Assembly (NCBI RefSeq): GCF_020536995.1
Contig: NC_068365.1
Span: 33,908,067 to 33,972,066, forward strand
Direction: 5' to 3'
DNA: 64,000 nt
From: Dreissena polymorpha
Lineage: Eukaryota > Mollusca > Bivalvia > Myida > Dreissenidae
Shown here: positions 1-10,686 of the stretch, piece by piece
Numbering within the stretch: the first letter of the stretch is position 1
Layout: every line of letters starts with the position of its first letter
Notes under the pieces: model-generated
Databases searched by the model: none
Told to the model about the DNA's origin: nothing
The model's input: the letters and a program-made list of their open reading frames with translations, nothing else
Made by a program: the position numbers and the translations under genes

Positions 1-219
1 AACCACCAGATATATTCTGATAGGCATGTATAAAATATGCTTCTAATTTATATTTAAATTTACTTTCATTTCAAGGTGTGCGGCTTTAAGATTACAAAGC
101 GATAAGTACATACAGCTGTTTCAGCATATGGCGGATTTATTACATAAAAGACGATGTTTAAACTTTGTTAACATGTCTTTTCCAAATTCATGTTGTGCTA
201 ATAGTTAGACTTCATTTAA

Positions 220-1391
220 GGAGCCCATACACCAAGCACGTTCTTAAACAGTTCGACCGCGTTCTGAAGAAAAAGCAGAACGGGATGTGAACTTGTTGAA
301 CGTGTAGTTTTGGTCGAAAAAAAAACACAATATGATTGAATGATGTTTGTACACGGTTCGCGCTTCATGCAGCTCGTTCCTATCCCGTTGCCAGTCCGTC
401 TTTATCCAGTTCAAATTGGGTCAAATTTCCCACGGTCCCCGTTGGTATACCGTTTCCAGCACAGTTCTTCTTTATTCGTTGTGCAGTCGTTACTCGTTCA
501 AAGGCAGTTCTCACTCCGTCCTACTACGTTTGTAAAACGTTTAGGATGTAGTTGCAGCCACGTTCTGCACGGCGATTATAAAACCGACTACGTTCCTTTC
601 AGTTCTCATTTATGTTTCACGCTTTGAGCCGTCTTTCTCGGCCCAACAAAACATTATATTGCTGCTCTGCTTCTAACATAAATTGCAAATAAAAAGCAAA
701 CATTAAAAAATAATAGCCCCAAGATTTTCCATGTTTTAACTTAATATCACAAATGATGAATTTTGAGACAACGACCTCTGTTTATATTCACATTGTTTGA
801 ACGTATTGTATTTACGGTTTGAACTGCATTGAACGAGTACAACGTACTTGGAACCTAATGCGAACTCCTTAAAACGAGTACAACGTACTAAGAACATACT
901 GAGAACTTTTAGAACGTGTTGCAAACTTTGTAAGAACTTATCTTTTAGTTTCTATTTATTTACACGAAACAAGATCGTACTTGAGACGTAGTGCGGACGG
1001 AGTCGGTCTGTCTGAGAACGGATTGGACGGACTAGAAACGGACTCGATAGGTGTGGCATCGTACAGGTAATTTTGGTCCGATCGCACTACGTTCTGGCAC
1101 GCTCCTTACCCGACCTTAGTACGACCTATCCGTTCTAAGTACGTCCATTCCGTTTCCAGTACGTTTTTACTACGTTTAATTGTAGAACGGGATGATCGGA
1201 AGAACATTTTGAGTAGGCTTAAAATTCTGAAACACCTATCCCGTTCAACCCCGCTCCAGGCCGTCCACAAAGTTCAAAGACAGTTCGTATCACATTGCTA
1301 CTACGATCACTCCGTTCTCACACAGTTCGAGCCCGTTTAGTCACATTTTTCAGAACGTACGACGAACTGAGTCGGTGTATCGGGGGAATTA
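220..1391. mobile_element. Non-autonomous inverted-repeat element with internal subrepeats
   Basis: The two ends are inverted and imperfectly alike: the left end reads gcccatacacc and the right end reads ggtgtatcggg. Between them a short degenerate motif built around 'cgttc', 'acgtt' and 'gtacgt' recurs dozens of times. It is mostly in one orientation at 330-640 and 1080-1350 and mostly inverted at 770-1060. No transposase is encoded; the small ORFs here are by-products of the motif. The structure suggests a decayed or foldback-type DNA transposon whose inside expanded by subrepeat duplication. Target-site duplications are not clear. It lies upstream of the first visible kinase exon, probably in an intron. 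Confidence 0.5.
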
Positions 1392-1543
1392 GACCGAAAT
1401 TATGACGAGCCTTCATGTGAGATAAAGTAATGCTAAACCTCGATATATTGATTTATTTGTGTATTCGGTCTCATGCACTGTCAATAGGTTTACATTATTC
1501 ATTATGTTGCTGCTGACGTCACGTGCTTTATTGCTCCACACAG

Positions 1544-4500
1544 ACAGCGCCTTTCGGAAGATGAGAGCCGGAAGTACATTCGACAGATGGCGTCTGCCGT
1601 GGATCATATGCACATGTCCAACATAACACACAGGTACTCTAAGACTTCAATATAATTGTTTTATTAATGAAATAGATATATGAACTCAAACTACCCCGGT
1701 ATTTGTTAAAGGGGCCTTTTCACAGATTTTTGCACGTTTTGAAGTTTGTCATTAAATGCTTTATATTGATAATTGTAAAACCGAGAATAACATTTAAAAA
1801 AAGGAAAATAAGTAACCCTTAACTGGGCTCGAACCACTGACCCCTGGAGTGTTGGAGTAAAAGTATATACCATTTAGACCACTCGGACATCCGCGCTCAC
1901 GCAATGTAGAAAGTGTTTTATACTTTATATAAGCAATCCTTTATTTTTTTTTTTGCAAAATATAACAAGAACAGAACTCTCCAAATTATTCGATCGTTTT
2001 TCGTTGCAACGCTTTATAACTTTCAGGTTTTTAAATTGTCAAAAGATGCATATATTGGCTATTTGAGAGCATGGTTAATGTTCAGTATTACTGTTTCCTC
2101 GCAAATATCATAACTAAAACGAAAATTTGAGAATCTGAAACAACTTTTTTAAGTATCAATTTACCAAAACGTGAAAAGGCCCCCTTAGATTGATATTTGA
2201 TCAGTAAATGTGATGAAGGCAGTACACTTATTTGTGTGTTACTTAACTGATTATTAATAGCATTGATTCCCGTTGTCCTTCCCGTTCGGGACTATCATGT
2301 AGTTTCCGTTTCGTCTTTTCGAGATTCTATTCCCTAATTCCGTCTGTCCAGATATGGCGGTATTTTCCTTTCACGTTTAACATGTTTTGTCACCTATACT
2401 TGATCCAGGTAACTTTTGGGCCGAATTTACTAGGATTTAAAATTTTAAAAAATGCATTATAGAAACCTATTCGTTGGAAATGCGCACATTGTTATGAACA
2501 TCAGTTTTATACGATGTTAAGTGAAAAATGTACCTTTTTTGATTACTACGAAACTACATTCTGTTTCTATCCACGATGCATAGGTTTATACGTCTAATAG
2601 TTTTCCTATTCTATAAATATATAAACACATTTTAGTGACAACGTGCATTATTGCGGAGCGCAGCTGATATGTTGTAAACATATTGAATGCATAAAAACTT
2701 TAAATTTCAAATAAATCGTTTAATCAAGTGTTCTTCATCTGAAAACTATTTTTAAATCAGACATACATAATATGCGAAATCTTATTCAACTATTTCAGGG
2801 ATCTGAAACTGGAGAATCTGCTGTTGGACAAGGATATGAATATAAAGATCATTGGTAATTAAAGCGTGCCTTTATTAAGGTGTCATTGTACACTTTCGTT
2901 GATAATGATTTGATTTAAATGAATGTTATACGAGTGTTTTTCTGAAGACATGGGGGACGACAGTAGAATATGGCTTTCACATAATCATTTCACATTAGCA
3001 TAAAGTATTTATAAATATTACAATAAACTATTGAAAACAAATTAACACATTTATGCCTAGCGTCCTGAAAAGGGACATTGGAAACAGCGTAGACCCAGAT
3101 GAGACGCCGCATAATGCAGCGTCTCATCTGGGTCTGCGATGTTTGCTTAAAGGAATTTATGTAAGAAATATTCTAAATATAGAAATAAATATACTAGACA
3201 TCCCTAATTTTGGAAATAAATTGATCCAATTTAGAAGGATGGGAGAGTCCACTAGGCGCAAATGGGTTTTAAATACTCTGAGACATCACTACAGAGAAAA
3301 TCTTGCTTCCATCCGTTAGTATCCACAAGTTATCAAATATGATAATCTTGTATTTAGCATGTATTAATTACATACATCTTCCGATTATAAGACTTCGGCC
3401 AGAGTAATGTGTTTTACGGCGACACGAGCCTGAACACACAGTGCGGATCGCCAATGTACGCAGCTCCTGAAATATTCTGCAGTCGGAAGTACGGATCTGC
3501 AGTGGACATCTGGAGCATGTGAGACTATTTAACTGCATAGCCTTATTTAAAGTGTCAGGTTTTTTTAAAGAATTTAAGACCGTCGATTAAGATAATTGTA
3601 AAGCTAAAATCTAGATTGAAGAATAAATTAAATATATGATATAATAAAAATATAGAGAAAGAAACATGTGCTTTTATGTAATGAGCGTTTTTATTGGTCA
3701 GTAATGAAATTGCAACAGAGTTTTTATTTATTATAAGATTTTATTTCTAACGACCCTAAACATTTAAAGCCGACTAGTTCTGTTGAACTTAAATATAAGT
3801 CAGAAAAAATCTATGCTTATGTGATTAATGAAAAAGCACATAGTTTACATGCGTTTTCTTTGGTCAAAATGGAGACGTAATTCGACATGTATTTGCATTA
3901 TACATTATAATGTAATTAGAAAATTGGAACCAGGTTGTTCTTTGTTTATACTGCCACTCAATATAACAGCTAATTGGATGAAACCCGAATCCACCACTCA
4001 AAATGTCAGATTTGTTTCTGTTTTAAAAATAACACGGACATACATGAACATAAAACACTGCGCTAATGTTCAATTACAGTTTAATGTCAACCATGCATAG
4101 ATGCCGAGATAAAATTACCATATTAACGTGTAGAAAAATACAACTTTGGCTCTAATTTACGACAAATAGTTCGATTTATAAAATTGTGTCTGTGATACAA
4201 AGCTTAGTATGTATTTCATGTATTGCATTGTTGGCCCCCTTCATTGCTCTGCCAAATTGAGCAGAAGTAATAATCAATGTGCACAAACTTAAAGTTATTA
4301 CAATTCATTCAAACCAATGTTCTAACGCGTTCAATGAAATTGTATAATAGTGCAAACTGCATTATTGTAAACACTGAATTCGTACGATTGTTGTTACAAA
4401 ACGTTGCTCTTCCACACTCGAAATTATCATTTTGTCGTATTCCATTTTAAGCTTAACCTCTACTTCTTAAAACAAATACACATTTTTCCATTAACATGTT

Positions 4501-7500
4501 CATGTATTTCCATTTGGTGAGTAACAACCTTTATTTTTTACCTGTGTATTTATGAAGCGTTATGCACCTATCAATAACTAATATTTTGTTTGGTAACCGT
4601 TAAACGCCACACATTTATTTAAATATTACCCGATCGATGTATGATTATGAACGTGTATATAACTTACATATTTCTTTAAAAGTACACGTTTTTTGTACTT
4701 CCATACCTGTACAGGGGTATATGCCTGTATGCGATGCTGAGCGGCAAGCTGCCCTTCATGCCCGACCCTCCTAACAACCTGACCCTTCTGCACAGCCTGA
4801 TATTGCGTGGGGTTCGAGTCCCGGACCATGTGTCGGATAGTAAGTAAGACCACATGTAAGACTTAATTGTCTGATATTGCGAGAGGTTCTAGTACCGGAC
4901 CATATGTCAGATAGAAAGGAGGATCACGTTTAAGACTTTACAGCCTTATTATTTCGCGGCGTTGGAGTCCCGGGCCATGTGTCAGCTAGTAAGTAGGACT
5001 ACGTGTAAGACTTTATAGTCTGATATTGCGCGGGGTTCTAGTACCGGACCATATGTCAGATAGTAAGCAGGACCACATGTAATAAGACTTAACAGTCTGA
5101 TATTGCGTGGGATTCGAGTCACGGACCATATGTCAGATAGTAAGTAGGACCACATGTAAGACTTAATAGTCTGGTATTGCGCGGGGTTCTAGTACCGTAC
5201 CATGTGTCAGATAGTAAGAAGGACCACGTGTAAGACTCAATAGTCTGAAATTGCGTGGGGTTCGAGTACCGGACCATGTGTCAGATTGTAAGTAGTACCA
5301 CCTGTAAGACTTAATAGTCTGATATTGCGTGGGGTTCGCGTCCCGGACCATATGTCAGATAGTAAGTAGTACCAAGTGTAAGACTTTATAGCCTTATATT
5401 TCGCGGCGTTCGAATCCCGGACCATGTGTCAGCTAGTAAGTAGGACCACGTGTAAGACTTTATAGTCTGATATTGCGCGGGGTTCGAGTACCGGACCCTG
5501 TGTAAGATAGTAAGTATTTCCGTGTGTAAGGCAGTAAGTTTAAGTCTCAAACAGCAGCTTATAGTTAACTGTTTAGTTTAAAAATATTTTATTTCAAGAA
5601 CAATCATATGATATACAAAGAATGCATACGTAATTACAACTGATATACATGTTCCGAAAATGGAAATTTGTTGCGCTTCAGCCGTCATTTTTCAGGTAGT
5701 GAAAATAAAATATCGTCGTTTTTATACATCGTTTATGTAAATTATAATACTGCTTTATGGACAATTCCTAAGGGCTCACTTTAAATAACACAAATTGCTC
5801 AATTTATAAAACACAATTTGTAATGATACAACATGGCTAATAAGTAGGATTATGACATGATGATAAAAAAAAATAATTTACGTATAGCACGGAAATGTAG
5901 ACACATTGAACTATCGCTCGAAAATGTATACTCATGTCAACATAATTGTGTTAATAAATTTGTAAAAAATTATCATAAGTAACAAATAACATGTCTAACT
6001 TCATTCATTTAAATAAATATATGTATTTGTATATATTATATTATAGCCTGTGCAAACCTGATTGCACGCATGTTAGCTGTGGATGTCTACCATCGAATTA
6101 CCATGGACGATCTCTTGCTGCATCCATGGCTGCACGAAAATCACGAAACCCCTCTGGTAATTAGACAACCACCGATTGGAAAGCTTTATCCAACCGTTCC
6201 AAAATCACCTATTGTGAACTATATGACAACAGTGTTTAATTTCCTCGAAGACGACGTATTTTATTCCGTAATCGAACGGAAGATGAATGCTGTCGCTGCG
6301 ACCTACCATTTACTACAACGGCGCTATGACGCTGGTATTCATATAGTCGGATTATCCATGACAATGCCTAGCGCAAATACCTTCCAAACAAGTTTAAGGA
6401 CTGCTGACAGTGGCAAAACGTGGAATGAAAGGGTCGAATTTCCCTTACTGCCTTCAGAAAATGTAGTTAATGATGACAGTGAAATAACGGGACCAAAAGC
6501 TAAGTTAAAAAGTTATATTCAGTTGCTCAAAGACTCTAAATTGAGGAGCGCTCAAAGCCAGCGGTCGGGAAATGCGTTACGGCATAAGGATCTTACTTTG
6601 CGTCGATATAAAACCCGTGCTGATATGACCAAATACACTCACACGAGGGAGGAAACGGGCTTTTTGCCAGATTTTATACTGACATACACACAAGAAGAGC
6701 CATCTCAAAAACCTGCCAGAAAACTGGAGAAAAGTTTCGAGTGGGAACAGACATGCATTGTTTCACGAAAAGAACCGAGTTCGACGAAAGCGAACAACCC
6801 TGACAACGCCAAATATCGGATAATTTTCGGCAAGTCTGCAGATCATCAAGAACGCGTTAAACACACGGATGCTGACGGACGAAAAACGGCGGATCTGTCG
6901 CTACCTGTGCCTCCAACGAGTCCTGTGTCTCCCTTCCAGCCGAAGGAACTGGACGTTTATAACCGCTCTGAGACCGGGGTGGACATTTCAATCGGCGCAC
7001 AGAGTCTGAAAAGAATAGACACATTTGAACAAGACTCTAAACATACTGATAAAGATACTGAGCGAAAGGAGGTCAAACCGAAAGACATTCAAGTGCATGT
7101 TGTTAAAAAAGACTCTGCAAAGTCGCCAAGAGTCAGTGATCCTTATGGAAATGAATCTTGGTCGACATTTCAGCGCCAGAAAACGCAGCTTGCAAAGACC
7201 ATAGGGCAGATAGATCGGAGAAGCAATCACGTGGCCTTTCAATACGGACTTCCCATCACCAAGCCTAAAACGCTCACCACGCGGGAGGCGCGCTCTTACT
7301 TCGAAGAATTTGAACATGCAAAGGTTATTGGACAAGGTATGAACATTTTTTAATATTTATGATCACGTGAGTGTTCTTTCATATGAGTATGAGTAGTAAT
7401 ATTTTACTGCGCTAGCATTTAAGTAGTTTTAATGACATATAGATTTTCATATTACTAAATTGTTTTCTATTCAGAATACTTTTCATACGAGTTCCACTGT

Positions 7501-8326
7501 TTTAAGAACTAACAACTTGATGAAATAATTTCAAAATATTGCTGTCTCTTCAGTCAAACTAAGTATTAGAGTGTCTAACAATGTATATGTGTTCAAGAAA
7601 TGATTTACCAAATCAGATCATACATAAAAAGACCCCGGTTTACTAGTTATCACGTACACTATTTAAAATTTCGGAACACATATATTATTATGTTACAAGT
7701 CATTTTCGTTCTCATTCATACATACATATTTTCTGAAAAAAATATTTTCTTGATCGGCCACAAAACAAAGAGATTAAATTAATATTCTCAATGTTTTATG
7801 TCACAATAATGCTACCTACTTTTTATTACGACCTCTTTCGCTTCGGGACCACTTTACGAGTTCTTTATTGTGCAATTAAATTACACAATTTGTATTTTTT
7901 TGTTTAAAGCAATTATTAGCGAGTATCATTCCAAAGTAGTCGTTAAACATCCCTTCTATTCGCGAGCACATATATACGCTTTTTCTAGGTAGAAGACTTC
8001 TCGAAAGGACAAACACTTCCACGAAGATCGAAGACACTAACGGAGGAAACTGGAACCGGAAGTCGTACACCGCGGATGCACACCGTGATCTTCCCGACAT
8101 CCGCCATCACGCGAGCGCCTTTACGCGGTCGCCGCCAGGTGGTGCCGGTGAGATCGCCTTCCGAACGGTTGACGCAAATGGGATTCTACACTTTCCGAGT
8201 GTGACGCTGCAAGCTGAGCAGACGATCTTTGAGGTTCACCCCCCTATGAGCCCTCCGCGACAGACGGTAGAAGACGGCGTAACAGACATCATCCGAGTCC
8301 ATATTACTAGTTCGGCTAAATATTGA
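1544..8326 (+). CDS. HUNK: HUNK-like AMPK-related serine/threonine kinase, 3' part (5'-partial)
   Basis: Six exons join in frame through GT-AG introns: 1544 (or 1548)-1633, 2799-2854, 3392-3518, 4715-4839, 6047-7336 and 7989-8326 (stop TGA), giving about 673 residues. The kinase half is clear: LSEDESRKYIRQM, then HRDLKLENLLL across the first junction, a DFG motif read as DFGQSN, the activation loop NTQCGSPMYAAPE, DIW, YAMLSGKLPF and HPWL. The TQCGSP loop is the LKB1-type activation site of the AMPK-related family. HUNK is favoured over other members by the RYIRQ-SAV region, TQCGSP-YAAPE and the post-kinase block MTTVFNFLEDDVFYSVIERK, which aligns by eye with human HUNK. The long tail is low-complexity and polar with a PVPPTSPVSP segment, like the Pro-rich tail of HUNK (714 aa in human). 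N-lobe exons must lie before position 1. Orthology is inferred by recall, not by search. Confidence 0.82.
1711..2186. mobile_element. Element with inverted ends and an internal tRNA-like Pol III region
   Basis: The left end ggggccttttcacag is mirrored at the right by gtgaaaaggccccc, so the ends are inverted repeats. On the minus strand, about 1815-1902, lies a tRNA-like stretch with an A-box-like gatgtccgagtggtctaaat and a B-box-like ggttcgagccc, most like tRNA-Ser/Leu. A SINE-type promoter inside a MITE-like frame is unusual. Flanks read ttaa on the left and ttag on the right, so a TTAA target is possible but not proven. It lies in the kinase intron after exon 1544-1633. Confidence 0.65.
3043..3272 (+). 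repeat. Palindromic MITE, copy 1
   Basis: The ends are inverted (taacacatttatgcctag and ctaggcgcaaatgggtttta). The inner 'agacccagatgagacgc' is followed by its reverse complement 'gcgtctcatctgggtct', forming a strong hairpin at about 3090-3137. A second copy in the opposite orientation lies at 53348-53559, so this is a dispersed family. It sits in the kinase intron between exons 2799-2854 and 3392-3518 and encodes nothing. Confidence 0.8.
4797..5540 (+). repeat. Tandem array, ~10 x 74 bp, made from a kinase exon end and its splice donor
   Basis: Units start at 4797, 4871, 4945, 5020, 5097, 5171, 5245, 5319, 5393 and 5467 and are 74-77 bp long. The first unit is the last 43 bp of kinase exon 4 (coding, ending at 4839) plus the donor gtaagt and 31 bp of intron. 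The other nine lie in the intron, and nearly all keep the tagtaag donor core. Units 2, 3 and 4 share variants with units 8, 9 and 10 (for example the tttcgcggcg form in units 3 and 9), pointing to a later six-unit block duplication. 74 is not a multiple of 3, so use of a later donor would shift the frame. Confidence 0.9.
5541..6046. other. Rest of kinase intron, nothing recognised
   Basis: This is AT-rich intron sequence between the 74-bp array and the acceptor tattatag at 6041-6046. I see no repeat or coding signal in it. Confidence 0.5.
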
Positions 8327-9212
8327 GACATACGTAGACATTTCAGACGTAGACTTTGCAGACGTAAACATTTCAAAAATCTTTTTATTTGCTTACATGC
8401 ATATTTATTTCTTTGTTTGTTAAAAACACTGCAGAGATTAAACGTTTATCTTTATAGACAATCTTAAGTTGTGTATGAAATATGTAGTCATATTATATTT
8501 TGTATATTAAATACATGCATTTGCCAACGTATCTATGAAAAGCATTGCAAACTATGTATTGTTTTCCGACTTTGATTTATGATATAACATAATCGAACAA
8601 CTATTTTTAACATTGATTTTAGCCAAGAGTATTTTTTTTTCATTGTTTGATTTTAATTCATTCACTATATCTTGAATCGACGATAATTGTTTTGAAAAAA
8701 AATCATTTTGGAAATTGTGAGCAAGTTGCTTAAAAAACCTACTTTTGCCGTGCAAGACTCAGTCATTTATAACAACTGCTCAATCAGAGATATCTTACCT
8801 CTCTCGTCAGACACAATCCACATGAGGACATGCATTCCGAATACAGTTGATGTTTACAAGGAGAACTTATTAAATCATAGGTATAATTATACCCAATCTT
8901 TTCATATTCTTGACATAAGCAACTCTCTTTATACGATAATCTCATCTTAACTTGAAATAACAGTAAGAAGCTATAAGATTTGTGAAAAGTATTTCAAAAT
9001 AAGAAAAAATAAACAAATACATCTATACCGGACAAAAGAGCGGAGGAAAAATCACATGTGCAATCCATTGTTATTGAGTTCATCTCTTGTGGCGTTTGCC
9101 ACGTTCAATGCAAGAATAAACCATCGATGAGGCGGTCAATACTCAGAACTTCCGCGTATTTTGAAGGTACATATTAACTAAATGTTTAGCATTCCACCAT
9201 CGATGAATATGT
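8327..9212. other. Intergenic or kinase 3' UTR, nothing firm
   Basis: This AT-rich stretch follows the kinase stop codon. No AATAAA is seen close to the stop; the nearest plus-strand one is near 9005. The small ORFs here have no recognisable content. Confidence 0.4.
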
Positions 9213-9285
9213 GGTTTCGGGCAGCGTCGGAAGAACGACGTATTCATGAGAATTACGTAGTGCTTCCGAAGCTGCCCGAACCCAA
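9213..9285 (+). ncRNA. Candidate hairpin, pre-miRNA-like (unproven)
   Basis: The arm ttcgggcagc (9216-9225) pairs perfectly with gctgcccgaa (9271-9280). After a one-base mismatch, tcggaag pairs with cttccga, and further in acgta pairs with tacgt around an 11-base loop. That gives about 22 base pairs in a 65-nt hairpin, a size and shape like a pre-miRNA. A short MITE or chance palindrome is equally possible. No mature sequence is recognised. Confidence 0.3.
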
Positions 9286-10604
9286 CCTCACGTTCGCTCG
9301 TAAATGTTCGGATATCGTTCCCGGAAATTCACATGAAACATATTGTGAGAAAGACACAAATACAAATAGGCATTTGTATCGCGTTAAATCTATGTTACCA
9401 GACCACATCCGCATCTCGCGTTAAAATATTGGCTATTGATATACAGGGTGCAGGATCACACGACTTTGTGGGGTTCCAATTAAACTTAAATGCATGTAAA
9501 CATAACGGTAAGCGATGACTTATTTCAAGTACGTTTTAAAAAAAAATCTTCAGAATTTCAACTAGTACATAAAAGACAATTTTATGCTGCTAATGGTAAT
9601 GTGAAATACATCAGAATTACTTTATTTAATAAGACTGTGTTATTAGCCAAAAAATCGATCTATACTGCATTCATGTATACAGTTATGCAGCACGCAACGC
9701 GAAATTTTAGCACCAATTTCAGACGTATTCAAGGATTTATTATTTTATCTTAAGATATCGGCACAACCTGCAAGAAAAACTGTTTTTTTATGCACAAACA
9801 ATTTGTGCAAATGTATTTCAATCATTTGAGATATTTTGCAAAAATAAAGTCCTTAACGGTGTAGTTACATTCTTTAACAGTTTTTTACCATTCTTTCCAT
9901 CCCATATGTAAACCCCTGAAAACCCAGTTGATCCTGCACACTATATAATGCACACTGATATTGTTTGTGTTTACTTTACTTTTCGAAATAGTGTACGGAA
10001 TATTCGTTTATTTTGAGTGTTGATCTGCTTTTAAATAAAATTTTAATGGTTTAAGGGGAAAAACCCAAAAAGTTAAATTGTATATATTTGGGGAACTACT
10101 ACAGACATTGTCGCATCATACACCAATATCTTAATACAATAACACTTTAGAAATCGTATTTTATTTAAGTAAGTAACATTTTGTTTAGGTAAGTTTGTTT
10201 TAAAATAATTATGTGTTCATTATTACATTTTAGGTTAAAACATTTTGAAATATGTGCGTGTATTTTTTAATAGTGAGTTGCTGAATCGAATTTGTATTTT
10301 CTTAACATGCTGGTTGCAATAAAAATAATATGAGTTGTGTAGCCTGTCATCTTAAACGTAAACAATAAATTAAAAACAGGGATTCGTGATTGGCGGTGTG
10401 ACCGCGACTTGACTAAGAATCTGTCACGAATTCACGAAAAACGCCGAAATATAGTTTAACGTTTTGTTCCCGTATCTATCTACGACATTGTACGATCTTT
10501 AAACAAACAAATTCATAACATTTCGTTGATAATAGTATCCAGGGTACCCATACACACATGTCCGTTATTATATATTGTTTATATAACGAATTTTCTATTC
10601 CGAT
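9286..10604. other. Intergenic, nothing firm
   Basis: The only structure noticed is 'gtgcaggatca' near 9451 and its inverse 'tgatcctgcac' near 9929, which could be the ends of a small decayed element. No coding signal is convincing. Confidence 0.3.
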
Positions 10605-10610
10605 TTTATT
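10605..10610 (-). promoter_or_regulatory. Polyadenylation signal of SOD-A
   Basis: AATAAA on the minus strand lies about 77 bases beyond the SOD-A stop, a usual distance. Confidence 0.45.
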
Positions 10611-10686
10611 AAATATTATACGTAATCTTTTTAATGCAAAGTCAGTTGGCGCGTATCGACCCTTGTTTTTTTCGAACGCAGAACAT

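Noticed and set aside
4797-5540. The 74-bp array as a CRISPR-like array
   Set aside because: Units are contiguous with no unique spacers and derive from the adjacent exon.
6988-7335. Minus-strand frame of 115 codons
   Set aside because: It lies opposite the kinase coding exon 6047-7336 and is explained by that exon.
9445-9945. A 500-bp element with gtgcaggatca inverted ends
   Set aside because: Only about 11 bases match and there is no other support.
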